Below, one piece after another: positions 40,880-49,570 of a stretch of DNA of 64,000 nt. The stretch is from NCBI RefSeq assembly GCF_008727755.1, contig NZ_CP044231.1:3162001-3226000 (forward strand), read 5' to 3'. The position numbers and the translations under genes were made by a program. Each line of letters opens with the position of its first letter. Position 1 is the first letter of the stretch. The notes beneath the pieces are model-generated. The model was given only the letters and a program-made list of their open reading frames with translations, did no database searches and was not told where the DNA came from. The stretch comes from Microbacterium caowuchunii. Lineage in GTDB: Bacteria > Actinomycetota > Actinomycetes > Actinomycetales > Microbacteriaceae.

Positions 40880-42335
40880 AGTCTAGCATCTCCGGGTGTG
40901 TCGATGACCCAGCGCCCGGGGCGACACCGGAGCGCGGTCCGTCCAGCGGGTGTCCGATGCGGATCCGCCGCTCCGGATCCCAGTGCTCGGCGGTGGCACG
41001 CAGCCGTTCCGTCGCCTCGCCGTACAGCTCCTCGGCGGGTTGCGGGTCGTCGGCGAAGTTCTTCACGCCCACCGCGGACGCGTACGGCGCCATGCGGCCG
41101 GTGATCGCGGATGCGGCAGCGCGGACGGGCCCCTCCGCCTCCGGCGACGGCACGATGCCCACCGCGTAGACCACCCCGGCACCCGAGATCGACGAGACCG
41201 CGCCGCCGTCGGCGCGTCCGGGCGTCAGCATCCCGCCCAGGTGTCGCAGCTCGATCGACAGCAGCGCATCCGAGGAGGGTGCCAGCGCGGCGTCCAGCAG
41301 CGCATCGACCGTCTCCGCGGTGACCTCCCGGACGACGGTGCTCTCGCCGTACGCGGGGCTGGGCTGATCGGGATCGCCGTGCACGGTGGCGAGCTTCGCG
41401 GGGCTCATCGTACGGACGGAGTCGATCTCCGGCGCCAGGTCCCGCAGCGGCTCGAGGAGCGCCGCCGCCGCCTCCGCGTCGCCCTGGATCGCCACCTCGA
41501 CGCCGACGAAGGCCCGGCCGCGGAGGGGCTCGGGGATCTCCGGGATCGGCGGGTAACGGAGCACCCGGACCAGCGAGGTCACGGCGTCCGGCACCGAGCC
41601 GATCCATTCCCGCCACGCGTGCGCGATCTCCCGGGCTCGCTCCAGTGGCCAGAGGAATCCCCCCGCCCTGACCTGGTCGATCGGGTAGAGCTGCAGCTCG
41701 AGCGCCGTCACGACGACGGGCGCAACGCCGCCGCGCGCGGCCCAGAACAGGTCGGCGTGCCGGGCATGGTCGACCCGCAGCGGACGTCCGCGCGCGTCCA
41801 CGACGTCGAGGGAGCGGATGCTGTTGGCCGCCAGTCCGTGGGAGCGGGCGAGCCATCCGAGACCACCGCCGAGGCTGAACCCCGCCACCCCGACGGAAGG
41901 CGCCATCCCTGCCACCGCGGCGAGGCCGTATCCGGCGGCCGCCTCGACGACGTCGGACCACACCGCGCCGGCGCCGACGCGGACGCGTTCGGTCTCCGGA
42001 TCGATGTCGATGGCGTCGAGCGCGCCCGTCCGCAACAGGATCGTGTCCCGCATCGAGGGGATCGTGCCGCCGGCGTGCCCGGTTCCCTGCGGCGCGACGG
42101 CGAGATCCAGTCGGCGGGCCGCCACCACGGTCGCGATCACGTCCTGCTCGTCCGCCGCGATCACCACGGCCGCCGGCTGCTGATCCGCCAGGAGCTGCCA
42201 GGCCCCCCGCGCGTCATCCCAGTCCGGGTCACCGGGCAGCACCAGACGACCGGCCAGTTGCTCCCCGAGGCGCTCGATGCGCTCACCGGAGGGAGCAGCA
42301 CCCGACGCAGGCGACGCGGAATCGGACGGGGTCAT
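40878..42335 (-). CDS. FAD-binding oxidoreductase, berberine-bridge-enzyme type
   Basis: 485 residues from the ATG at 42335 (AAGGAGG upstream); a longer frame to 42434 is antisense-like and rejected. FAD_binding_4 domain at about 35-205 with VVIAADEQDV, PQGTGHAGG (His expected to bind FAD covalently) and GGLGWLARSHGL; BBE region at the C-terminus ends with EHWDPERRIRIGHPLD. The usual C-terminal NY motif is weak. Oxidises an unknown alcohol or amine substrate. Cytoplasmic, no signal peptide. Confidence 0.87.
   Translation of the reverse strand: MTPSDSASPASGAAPSGERIERLGEQLAGRLVLPGDPDWDDARGAWQLLADQQPAAVVIAADEQDVIATVVAARRLDLAVAPQGTGHAGGTIPSMRDTILLRTGALDAIDIDPETERVRVGAGAVWSDVVEAAAGYGLAAVAGMAPSVGVAGFSLGGGLGWLARSHGLAANSIRSLDVVDARGRPLRVDHARHADLFWAARGGVAPVVVTALELQLYPIDQVRAGGFLWPLERAREIAHAWREWIGSVPDAVTSLVRVLRYPPIPEIPEPLRGRAFVGVEVAIQGDAEAAAALLEPLRDLAPEIDSVRTMSPAKLATVHGDPDQPSPAYGESTVVREVTAETVDALLDAALAPSSDALLSIELRHLGGMLTPGRADGGAVSSISGAGVVYAVGIVPSPEAEGPVRAAASAITGRMAPYASAVGVKNFADDPQPAEELYGEATERLRATAEHWDPERRIRIGHPLDGPRSGVAPGAGSSTHPEMLD
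40880..40885 (-). promoter_or_regulatory. rpmB operon -10 hexamer
   Basis: TAGACT on the minus strand overlaps the TGA stop of the upstream flavoprotein gene, so the ribosomal operon promoter is embedded in that gene's 3' end. No convincing -35 was seen. Confidence 0.45.
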
Positions 42336-42457
42336 GGAGTCCTCCTTCAGGAGAGATCGGAAGGGCGGGCGGCGGGACGGGCCTCCGCCGCCGCGGTTCC
42401 CTCCCCCACTTTCCCGCGCCGGACGCCCGGGCACCAGACCCCGTCCTGCGCGGACGC

Positions 42458-43126
42458 TCAGACCTCGGTGGCTCCCCTGCCCGGGCGGAACGGCGACACG
42501 GTCTCGTCACCCGGGATCCAGAACCGCCATGGGAACGCGGACGTCCCGGCCACCCCGGCGACCCCCACGCGCGGTCCGGTCGCGATCAGTGGCGGCGGCG
42601 CGACCGCCAGCAGCAGCCGCGCACGCGCACCGGCGAGTTCGGCGCCGGTGACGGCGTCGATCCCGTCGTGGACGGGATGCCGCAGGCCCGACGCGTCCCC
42701 GAGCCGGCCCGGCCCCCGCGCGAGGTCCCGGGGAGCGCGCACGACACCGCGCACGAGACGGCGGCGAAGTGCCGTCTCCGCGCCGTCGATCACCTCGCCC
42801 GCACGCAGCAGGACACCACCGGCCAGCCCTTCCGGCGCACACACCACGTTGACGCAGGAGTGGATGCCGTGGCTCAGGTAGACGTACAGATGCCCGGGCT
42901 CGCCCCACATGGTGGCGTTGCGCGCGGTGCGGCCCATCCGGGCGTGGGAGCCCGGGTCCGCCACCTCGCCGGTGCCGCGTCCGTGGTACGCCTCCACCTC
43001 GGTGATGCGCAGGACCACCCGCTCGCCGGCGACCACCGTCTCCAGGTGCGCGTCGAGCAGGCGCGGCGCGACCTCGAGCGGCAGGGCAGTGAGGTCGTCG
43101 CGAGTGGCCGGCACGTGCGCGGTCAT
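42458..43126 (-). CDS. 3-methyladenine DNA glycosylase (AAG/MPG family)
   Basis: 222 residues from the ATG at 43126 in an ATGA overlap with the upstream gene. Shows EVEAYHGRGTGEVADPGSHARMGRTARNATM (catalytic Glu in the EVEAY motif), GHLYVYLSHGIHSCVNVVC and VLLRAGEV. Removes alkylated purines in base-excision repair. It is the last gene of the zinc operon by overlap, an odd partner for metal transport. Confidence 0.93.
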   Translation of the reverse strand: MTAHVPATRDDLTALPLEVAPRLLDAHLETVVAGERVVLRITEVEAYHGRGTGEVADPGSHARMGRTARNATMWGEPGHLYVYLSHGIHSCVNVVCAPEGLAGGVLLRAGEVIDGAETALRRRLVRGVVRAPRDLARGPGRLGDASGLRHPVHDGIDAVTGAELAGARARLLLAVAPPPLIATGPRVGVAGVAGTSAFPWRFWIPGDETVSPFRPGRGATEV

Positions 43127-44538
43127 CGGATCGGCACCTGGCACCAGGAGATGTCGAACGCCTCGAGGCTGGAGATCTCCGCACCGTCGTCCAGGTCGAT
43201 GATGTGGGTCTCCACCCGCCCGGGGAGCGGCAGGTCGTAGGACGTGTCGTACGGGTTGCCGGCCGCATCCGGCTGCACGAGCGCGGCCGCGTACCTGCCG
43301 GACGGCGAGACGCAGGTCTGGAGGAGCGCGGAGGTGCCCTGCACCGCGAAGACGGGGGTCGCCGCCCCGTCCGGCGCGACCCGGTAGAGCGTCGTCCCGC
43401 CTCCTGCCGCGCCCGCCGGTTCGGTGAACTGCCGCAGTGTCTCGCCGCCGGTCAGCGGCACCACGCTGCTCAGGAATCCGCTCGCACCGGTCGCCTCGAC
43501 CAGCGGGGTCTCGGAGGCATCGGTCAGGTCGACCTGGAAGAGGCCGTCCGCGCGCAGCACGATCGCGGTCGCGGATCCGCGGGCTATCCCCTCCAGCTGC
43601 GCCGCCGCGCCGAGGTCGACGGGGTCCGCCCCGGCAGACGCGGTCAGCAGCAGCCTGCCGTCGAAGGTGAGCAGCAGCAGGCTGTCCGTGTCCGGGACGA
43701 AACGCCACTGCGCGACGCTCACCGGCTCACCGGCGACCTCGACGGCGGCCGGCTCGGCATCCGCCGCGGCATCCGCGAGCGAAGCGATGTAGAGCACGCT
43801 GCCGCGCGCGCCGGGGGCGGACATGTCCGGGTCCGTGTAGGTGTAGCCGATCGCCTCCCCCCGGTCCGCGGTCTGCAGGTCCTGCACGGCCCCCGGCCCG
43901 GGCAGGGTCAGCGAGCGCGCACCGTCGCCGCCGGTGTCGGTGACGATGAGTCCGGGTGCGCCGTCGTCGTCCTTGACCGACATGACCAGGTGCTGCGCGG
44001 TGGCGCGGAAGTCCTCGATGTGCGGATGCGTGAACACCGGCACCGCATCCTCGCCGGACAGGCCCGTCCGGAACACGGTGTCCCCGTCCTGCCCGCGCTG
44101 CAGCAGGAAGACCTCGAGCGCCGGGGTGCGGAAGGTCTCCCGGAACGTCGACGAGACCTGCCCGCCGACCGCCGTCACATCGTCGATCGTGACGGTGTAC
44201 TCGGTGTCGTCGCGGAGCGGCAGCGTGAAACGGATGCCGACGCTGCGCCCCGAGGTCTCCACCCGCACCTCCGCGTCCGGGCTCACCCGCACCTGCTCGG
44301 GCCGCACCTCGGCGAGGGACTGGTTGGCGGTCAGGATCAGCCGGGACCCGGATGCGGACACCGCCGCCTCGGGGTCGAACTGCACCTGGGTGATCCGCGG
44401 TCCCTGCACGGCGCCGGCGACGGCCGCCGCCGTGCCGATGAAGGCGAGGACCCCCACGACGGCGGCGAACGACAGCAGGTACGTCCGCATGCGGCGGCGG
44501 AGCGTCCGCGTCCGCCGCGAGGTGCCCTCAGTACTCAT
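43123..44538 (-). CDS. Secreted or membrane-anchored beta-propeller-like protein, unknown
   Basis: 471 residues from the ATG at 44538, 11 nt inside the previous gene. One N-terminal membrane segment (about 18-42, YLLSFAAVVGVLAFIG). Residues about 45-125 resemble an Ig-like/Big_5 domain (ITQVQFDPEAAV, LPLRDDTEYTVTID). The remainder is a run of WD/NHL-like four-strand blades with repeated D-G-Q and LYIASL-type strands, consistent with a beta-propeller. Coupled to zinc genes on both sides by overlaps; a role in extracytoplasmic metal binding is only a guess. Confidence 0.75.
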   Translation of the reverse strand: MSTEGTSRRTRTLRRRMRTYLLSFAAVVGVLAFIGTAAAVAGAVQGPRITQVQFDPEAAVSASGSRLILTANQSLAEVRPEQVRVSPDAEVRVETSGRSVGIRFTLPLRDDTEYTVTIDDVTAVGGQVSSTFRETFRTPALEVFLLQRGQDGDTVFRTGLSGEDAVPVFTHPHIEDFRATAQHLVMSVKDDDGAPGLIVTDTGGDGARSLTLPGPGAVQDLQTADRGEAIGYTYTDPDMSAPGARGSVLYIASLADAAADAEPAAVEVAGEPVSVAQWRFVPDTDSLLLLTFDGRLLLTASAGADPVDLGAAAQLEGIARGSATAIVLRADGLFQVDLTDASETPLVEATGASGFLSSVVPLTGGETLRQFTEPAGAAGGGTTLYRVAPDGAATPVFAVQGTSALLQTCVSPSGRYAAALVQPDAAGNPYDTSYDLPLPGRVETHIIDLDDGAEISSLEAFDISWCQVPIR

Positions 44539-45301
44539 ACGGGTCCGCGGGTTCGTCGATCGGGGTGACGGTGCTCGCCACGATGGCGAGGTCACCGGAC
44601 CCGACGCTCCGGACCGTCCCGGTGACCTCCACCCACTGACCCGCGTCGGGGACGGTCTGGTCACCGGTCACGGTGATGCTGGCGGGCTGCGCGTCGATCA
44701 CGCAGTGCGTGATCACGAGACGCGACAGATCGAAGGCGCCGTCGGCGTCCTTGCTGACGAACCCCGTGAGCGTGACCGGGCTGCCGTCGAAGGCCTCCGG
44801 GTTGGTCGCCGTGGCGAACACGCTCGCCCAGTCCCCCACGCCGAACTCGGCCGTGTCGCCGGAGGCCGCGAGGGTGATCGTGTCGGAACCGGTGAACAGC
44901 GGAGGTGCACCCACGTCGCGGGACGCGGCGAGCTCCGCCGACAACGACGCCGGCGGCATCACCAGCATCCCCACGACGATGCCGGATGCGAGCACCCCGC
45001 CGGCGGCCGTCGCGATCCGGCCGGCCGACAGCGGTCGCCGGGCGGCGTCCGCGTGGTCGTGCCCGGCGCCGCCGTGGTCGTGATCATGGCCGTGGTCGGC
45101 CTCCTCGCCCAGCGGGACGAGGCAGCTGAGCACGGTTCCGACGAGCACGAGCACCGCCATCCCGACGGCGAACCACGCACCGTCCGGGTTGATGTACAGC
45201 GCGATGCGCCCGGTGACCGCCAGCACCACGGTGATGACGGCGACGGATGCGGCGAGGCCGACGCCCAGCCAGCGGGTCCCGATCCAGCGCGCTCTAGACA
45301 A
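44528..45301 (-). CDS. TIGR03943 family membrane protein (DUF1980)
   Basis: 257 residues. Three N-terminal membrane helices, a His/Asp-rich cytoplasmic or loop segment EEADHGHDHDHGGAGHDHAD (about 66-85), then a C-terminal domain with PVTLTGFVSKDADGAFDLSR and ITHCVIDAQPASITV characteristic of the YcgQ/TIGR03943 family that partners YraQ/YcgR permeases. These pairs are recurrent neighbours of zinc-uptake genes. Overlaps the permease gene by 8 nt. Confidence 0.88.
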   Translation of the reverse strand: MSRARWIGTRWLGVGLAASVAVITVVLAVTGRIALYINPDGAWFAVGMAVLVLVGTVLSCLVPLGEEADHGHDHDHGGAGHDHADAARRPLSAGRIATAAGGVLASGIVVGMLVMPPASLSAELAASRDVGAPPLFTGSDTITLAASGDTAEFGVGDWASVFATATNPEAFDGSPVTLTGFVSKDADGAFDLSRLVITHCVIDAQPASITVTGDQTVPDAGQWVEVTGTVRSVGSGDLAIVASTVTPIDEPADPYEY

Positions 45302-46331
45302 GGAGGTTCACCGCCGTTCCGAGGGCGAAGGCGAACAGGAGCACGACGGCCACGATCCCGGCGAGCGCGCGGGTAGTGAAGGTCGTGCGCAGCAGCGCGA
45401 TCATCTTCACGTCCACGAGGGGTCCGGTAACCAGGAACGCCACCAGCGATCCGGGCGTGAAGGTCGAGGCGAAGGACAGCGCGAAGAACGCATCCACGTT
45501 CGAGCAGATGGCCACCACCATGGCCAGCGCCATCATCGCGACGATCGAGAGCACCGGGTTCGACCCGATGGCCAGCAGGGCATCACGAGGCACGAGCACC
45601 TGCACGGCGCCGGCGAGGGCGGATCCGATCACCAGGGCCGGCATCACGGCGCGCAGCTCGACGATGAACTGGGCGAGGCTGCGACGACCGCGGCCGCCGG
45701 GCTCGTCGGTGACGATGGCGCAGGCGTCGCGGAAGCGGTCGGTGAGCAGGGCGTCCGGCGACGGGTGCCGGCTGTACAGCCAGCCGATCAGGTTGGCGAC
45801 GGCGTAACCGCCCAGGAGCCGGGCGACGAGGATGCCGTCGCTGAAGCCGAACGCCTGATGGGTGGTGATGATCACGATGGGGTTCACGATCGGCGCGGCG
45901 ATGAGGAAGGTCATCGTCTCCGAGACGGTGAACCCGCGCATGAGCAGTCCCCGCGCGAACGGCACGTTGCCGCACTCGCACACCGGGACGACCATGCCGA
46001 GCAAGGACAGCACCATCCGTCGCGCCCATGCCCGTCGCGGCAGCCATCTCTCCAGCCACCCCGCCGGCACCCACACCTGGACCAGGATCGACAGTCCCAC
46101 GCCCAGCGCGACGAACGGCAGGGATTCGATCAGCACGCTCAGCGCCAGCGTCATCCCGTCCTGGAGACGGGTCGGGACGTCTCCGGGCAGGAGTGCCGGG
46201 GCGAGGAGATCGACGAGGACGAGCGCGACGACCAGCGCGATGCCGATGCTCAGCGCGACGAGGGTGCGGTTCCCGTGCGGGCGCACCCGCGACGTCGCGG
46301 AGCGCACGCGTCCCGGGTCAGTGCGTGTCAC
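45294..46331 (-). CDS. YraQ/YcgR-type permease (DUF318)
   Basis: 345 residues, eight or so membrane segments. Family motifs: LIESLPFVALGVGLSIL, PVCECGNVPFARGLLMRG (with the conserved PxCxCG), AAPIVNPIVIITTHQAFG and FLVTGPLVDVKMIALL. Predicted transporter of a metal or small molecule working with the adjacent TIGR03943 protein. Overlaps zur by 14 nt, placing it in the Zur operon. Confidence 0.9.
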   Translation of the reverse strand: MTRTDPGRVRSATSRVRPHGNRTLVALSIGIALVVALVLVDLLAPALLPGDVPTRLQDGMTLALSVLIESLPFVALGVGLSILVQVWVPAGWLERWLPRRAWARRMVLSLLGMVVPVCECGNVPFARGLLMRGFTVSETMTFLIAAPIVNPIVIITTHQAFGFSDGILVARLLGGYAVANLIGWLYSRHPSPDALLTDRFRDACAIVTDEPGGRGRRSLAQFIVELRAVMPALVIGSALAGAVQVLVPRDALLAIGSNPVLSIVAMMALAMVVAICSNVDAFFALSFASTFTPGSLVAFLVTGPLVDVKMIALLRTTFTTRALAGIVAVVLLFAFALGTAVNLLV

Positions 46332-46731
46332 GCTCTTTCGCCCGGGTCGCTGCGCACCGCGCGCAGTAGCCGAAGATGTCGACGATGTGCTCAGCCTCGG
46401 TGAACCCGTTCGCGGCCGCGGTGCGGTGCGCCCACTGCTCGACCTCGGATGCCTCGATCTCGACGGTCAGTCCGCAGGAGCGGCAGATCAGGTGGTGGTG
46501 GTGCGTGCTGGTCAGGCACGCGCGGTAGAGGTTCTCCCCCTCCGGGCTCTGCAGCGAGTCGGCGTCCCCCTGCGCGGCGAGACCGGCGAGGGCGCGGTAG
46601 ACGGTGGCCAGGCCGATGCCCGTGTTCTCCTCGCGCAGACGCGCGTGGAGCGACTGCGCGCTCACGAAGCCCTGCACGTCCGAGAGGGCCTCGCGGACGC
46701 GCTCACGCTGCCAGGTGTTGCGCTGAGCCAT
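46318..46731 (-). CDS. zur: Zinc uptake regulator, Fur family
   Basis: 137 residues. Winged helix at about 5-75 (GFVSAQSLHARLREENTGIGLATVYRAL), His-rich regulatory site HHHHLICRSCGL and a C-terminal CxxC in GYCARCAATR, the two structural Cys pairs of Fur/Zur proteins. Zur over Fur is chosen because it sits inside the znu gene cluster. The ATG has TAGACT 7 nt upstream (46739-46744) and the znuB stop 48 nt away, so it has a private leaderless promoter besides operon transcription. Confidence 0.92.
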   Translation of the reverse strand: MAQRNTWQRERVREALSDVQGFVSAQSLHARLREENTGIGLATVYRALAGLAAQGDADSLQSPEGENLYRACLTSTHHHHLICRSCGLTVEIEASEVEQWAHRTAAANGFTEAEHIVDIFGYCARCAATRAKERDTH

Positions 46732-46779
46732 GGCCGGGAGTCTACCGGCGGCGCCTGGCAGGCGACCGGACGGCGCCGC

Positions 46780-47640
46780 TCATACCGCGCGGGTCACCCG
46801 GTCGCGTCGGGACCCGACGAGCCGGCAGACGAGATAGATGGCGAAGGAGATCGTCGTGATGAAGGGGCTCACCGGGAGGGTGCCGGCGATGGCGAGCAGG
46901 ATGCCGCCGACCGCCGAGAGGACCCCGAACCCCGCTGCCAGCAACGGCACGGCGAGCGGGCCGGTGGAGACCCGCATGGCCGCGGCGGCGGGGGTGACCA
47001 GGAGCGCCATCACGAGGAGGGCCCCGATGATGTGCACCGCGACGGCGACGATCAGGCCCAGCAGCAGCATGAAGCCGAACGACACCCACACGGTGGGGAT
47101 CCCCCGTGCCGCGGCGGACTGCGGGTCGAGCGAGTCGAACCGCAGCGGGCGCCAGATCATCAGCAGCCCGACCAGCACGATGGCGCTGATGACGATGAGC
47201 ATCCCGAGCTGCCCGGACTGCACGGACACGATCTGCCCGGTCAGCAGGCTGAACCGGTTGGCGCTGCGTCCGCTGTACAGGGACAGGAAGAGGATCCCGA
47301 GACCCAGGCCGAACGGCATGAGCACGCCGATGATCGAGTTGCGGTCCCGGGCCCGGGCGCCGAGCCATCCGATGAGCCCGGCGGCGATGATCGATCCCAC
47401 GATCGAGCCGGTGACGACGTCGAAGCCGAACAGCAGAGCCGCCGCCGCCCCCGCGAAGGAGAGCTCGCTGATGCCGTGCACCGCGAAGGCCATGTCCCGC
47501 TGCAGCACGAACACCCCGATGAGCCCACCGACGATGCCGAGCACCGCTCCCGCCCAGACGGAGTTCTGCACCAGGGCGAGGATGTCGCCGTACTGTGCCG
47601 CGCCGCCGAACAGCGCGTCGGAGATGTCGTCCCAGTTCAC
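46780..47640 (-). CDS. znuB: Zinc ABC transporter permease
   Basis: 286 residues with eight or nine membrane segments and the ABC-3 family pattern: QNSVWAGAVLGIVGGLIGVF, RDMAFAVHGISELSFAGAAAA, LVSVQSGQ-type central loop and GALLVMALLVTPAAAA. Overlaps znuC by 4 nt. Forms the membrane channel of the high-affinity zinc importer. Confidence 0.94.
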   Translation of the reverse strand: MNWDDISDALFGGAAQYGDILALVQNSVWAGAVLGIVGGLIGVFVLQRDMAFAVHGISELSFAGAAAALLFGFDVVTGSIVGSIIAAGLIGWLGARARDRNSIIGVLMPFGLGLGILFLSLYSGRSANRFSLLTGQIVSVQSGQLGMLIVISAIVLVGLLMIWRPLRFDSLDPQSAAARGIPTVWVSFGFMLLLGLIVAVAVHIIGALLVMALLVTPAAAAMRVSTGPLAVPLLAAGFGVLSAVGGILLAIAGTLPVSPFITTISFAIYLVCRLVGSRRDRVTRAV

Positions 47641-48446
47641 TCGTGCGCCTCGTGGTGGTGGTGGCTCTCCTCGGCATCCGGCGCCCCGACCACGACCAGG
47701 CGTCCGCCGGCGCGGAGGACGTGCACGGGGGCCTGGTAGAGGTCGCTCAGCACGCGGGAGTTGAGCACGTCGTCGGGAACGCCGAGGGTGAACGCACCGT
47801 TGGCGAGGTACAGGATGCGGTCGACCGCGGACAGCACCGGGTTGATGTCGTGGGTGACCAGCAGGACGCCGGCGCCCGTCTCGCGGCGGTGCCGGTCGAT
47901 CAGACCCACGACGGCCTGCTGGTTGGCGAGGTCGAGGCTCGTCAGGGGTTCGTCGCAGAGGAGCAGGCGGGGATCGTCCGCGAGCGCCTGCCCGACGCGG
48001 AGGCGCTGCTGCTCTCCGCCGGACAGCTCTCCCACGGGTCGGTCCGCGAACCCTTCCGCCCCGACCGCCTCGACGAGTTCGTCGACCCGTGCCCGGTCGC
48101 CGCGACGGGGCCAGGGAGGTCCGAACCGGTGGCCGTTGACGCCGAGGGCCACGAGATCCCGCCCGCGCATGGAGGTGTCCCGCGGCAGCGGTCGCTGCTG
48201 GGGGATGTACCCGATGTGCCGGTTGCCCGCGCGGTGCACCGGCTCGCCGAGGGCGACGATGCGTCCGGCGCTCAACCGGTCGAGACCGAGGATGGCGCGC
48301 AGCAGCGTCGTCTTGCCCGCGCCGCTCGGACCCAGCACCGCGATGAGCTCACCGGGCGCCACGGTGAGATCCAGCCCGCTCCAGAGCTCCCGCCCGTCGC
48401 GTCGCAGGGTCGCCGAGGTGATGACGAGCGGGTCGCCCGCCGTCAC
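47637..48446 (-). CDS. znuC: Zinc ABC transporter ATP-binding protein
   Basis: 269 residues from the GTG at 48446 in a GTGA overlap with znuA. Walker A GPSGAGKTTLLR, Q-loop YIPQQRPLP, signature LSGGEQQRLRVGQAL, Walker B LLLCDEPLTSLD, switch His in THDINPV. The C-terminus ends in a His-rich tail (ESHHHHEAHE), which may bind zinc. Confidence 0.94.
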   Translation of the reverse strand: MTAGDPLVITSATLRRDGRELWSGLDLTVAPGELIAVLGPSGAGKTTLLRAILGLDRLSAGRIVALGEPVHRAGNRHIGYIPQQRPLPRDTSMRGRDLVALGVNGHRFGPPWPRRGDRARVDELVEAVGAEGFADRPVGELSGGEQQRLRVGQALADDPRLLLCDEPLTSLDLANQQAVVGLIDRHRRETGAGVLLVTHDINPVLSAVDRILYLANGAFTLGVPDDVLNSRVLSDLYQAPVHVLRAGGRLVVVGAPDAEESHHHHEAHE

Positions 48447-49507
48447 GACGCGAGTGCTCCGGCGAGCTCCTCGATGTTCTGCTGCATCCACGGGATGTAA
48501 GTCTGTCCCTCCGGAAGCGTTTCCGTGAACTCCAGCACCGGAATGTCCGCCGCCGCGGCGGCGTCGATGAGCTGCGTGGTCTCCGCTCCCCCGGTCTGGG
48601 CGTTGGCGATCACCACCCGGACATCGCCGGAGCGGACCGCCTCGAGAGCGGCGAGCAGCGTCGCGGGCGCGACGTCCTGTCCCTCTTCGACGGCCTCGCT
48701 GAACGCCGCCGGGGTGACATCGACGAGCCCGGCCGCGGCCACCAGGTAGCCGGGGGCGGGTTCGGTGACGAAGACCCGCTCGCCCGCGTGTGCGGCCTCG
48801 ATCTCGGCGAGGGCGGCCTCGAGCCCCTCGAGCTCGGCGATGAAGGCCTGCGCATTGGCCTCGATGGCGTCGGCGTCGTCCGGCAGCTGCACGCTGAGCT
48901 GGGCCGCGATCGCCTCGGCGACGTGCTCGATCGTGTGCGGGTCGTACCAGACGTGCTCGTTGAACCCCTCGATGTGGGTGTGCCCGTGCTCGTCCTCGTC
49001 GTGGGCGTGCTCGTCGTCGGCGTGGTCGTCGTCTGCGTGTGCGTCGTCTGCGTGTGCGTCGTCTGCGTGTGCGTCGTCTGCGTGTGCGTCGTCTGCGTGT
49101 GCGTCGTCTGCGTGTGCGTCGTCGTCCGCACCCGGCCAGTCGTGCGCGTACTCGACAGCGCTGATCACGGGGGCGTCGGTGCCGCCGGCCTCGATCAGGG
49201 CGTCCATGAAGGCGTCGTACCCGCCGCCGTTCTCGATCAGGAGATCGGCGCGCTGGACGGTGAGCTGATCCGCGGCGGTGGGCTCGTAGCCGTGCGGGTC
49301 CTGCGCGGCCGAGGTGATGATCGCGGTGACCTCTGCGGCGTCGCCGGCGATCGCCTCGGCGATCTGACCGTAGACGTCGGTCGAGGCGACGATCGTGAAC
49401 GCGTCGGCGTCCCCGGCGGGATCGGCGGTCGCGGAGGAACAGCCGGCCAGAGCCAGGACGGACGCGGCGGCGAGCGCGGGCAGGACGAGGCGGGGGGTTC
49501 GGGACAT
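48443..49507 (-). CDS. znuA: Zinc-binding lipoprotein ZnuA
   Basis: 354 residues from the ATG at 49507 (a GTG at 49513 is an alternative). Signal peptide with lipobox LALAGC. Cluster A-I binding protein: IVASTDVYGQIAEAIAGD, QDPHGYEPTAADQLTVQRADLLIENGGGYDAF, FNEHVWYDPHTIEHVAEAI and VFVTEPAPGYLVAAAG supply the His/Asp metal ligands. Between them lies an exceptionally long acidic His loop, with DDAHA repeated six times, then HADDEHAHDEDEHGHTH. The loop collects Zn and delivers it to the site. First gene of the operon behind a Zur box. Confidence 0.95.
   Translation of the reverse strand: MSRTPRLVLPALAAASVLALAGCSSATADPAGDADAFTIVASTDVYGQIAEAIAGDAAEVTAIITSAAQDPHGYEPTAADQLTVQRADLLIENGGGYDAFMDALIEAGGTDAPVISAVEYAHDWPGADDDAHADDAHADDAHADDAHADDAHADDAHADDDHADDEHAHDEDEHGHTHIEGFNEHVWYDPHTIEHVAEAIAAQLSVQLPDDADAIEANAQAFIAELEGLEAALAEIEAAHAGERVFVTEPAPGYLVAAAGLVDVTPAAFSEAVEEGQDVAPATLLAALEAVRSGDVRVVIANAQTGGAETTQLIDAAAAADIPVLEFTETLPEGQTYIPWMQQNIEELAGALAS
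49028..49117. repeat. Six identical 15-bp tandem repeats inside znuA
   Basis: GTCGTCTGCGTGTGC repeated six times without a base change, encoding the DDAHA units of the zinc-loop on the minus strand. Perfect identity suggests recent expansion, so copy number probably varies between strains. Confidence 0.95.
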
Positions 49508-49526
49508 GGTCACAGCCTAAGGCTAA

Positions 49527-49541
49527 TGATAATGATTCTCA
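49527..49541. promoter_or_regulatory. Zur box upstream of znuA
   Basis: TGATAATGATTCTCA; on the minus strand TGAGAATCATTATCA, close to the actinobacterial Zur consensus TGAAAATCATTTTCA. It lies 20 nt upstream of the znuA ATG, where a bound repressor would block the promoter. Confidence 0.85.
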
Positions 49542-49570
49542 AAACCGACCGGACGCCTCCGGCTCGGGAG

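Noticed and set aside
43127..43708. Longer N-terminal extension of the DNA glycosylase
   Set aside because: The extension is an out-of-frame reading of the beta-propeller-like gene; the ATG at 43126 matches the family start.
49028..49117. Short regular repeats that could suggest a CRISPR-like array
   Set aside because: Units are 15 bp, contiguous without spacers and in frame with ZnuA, encoding its His/Asp loop.
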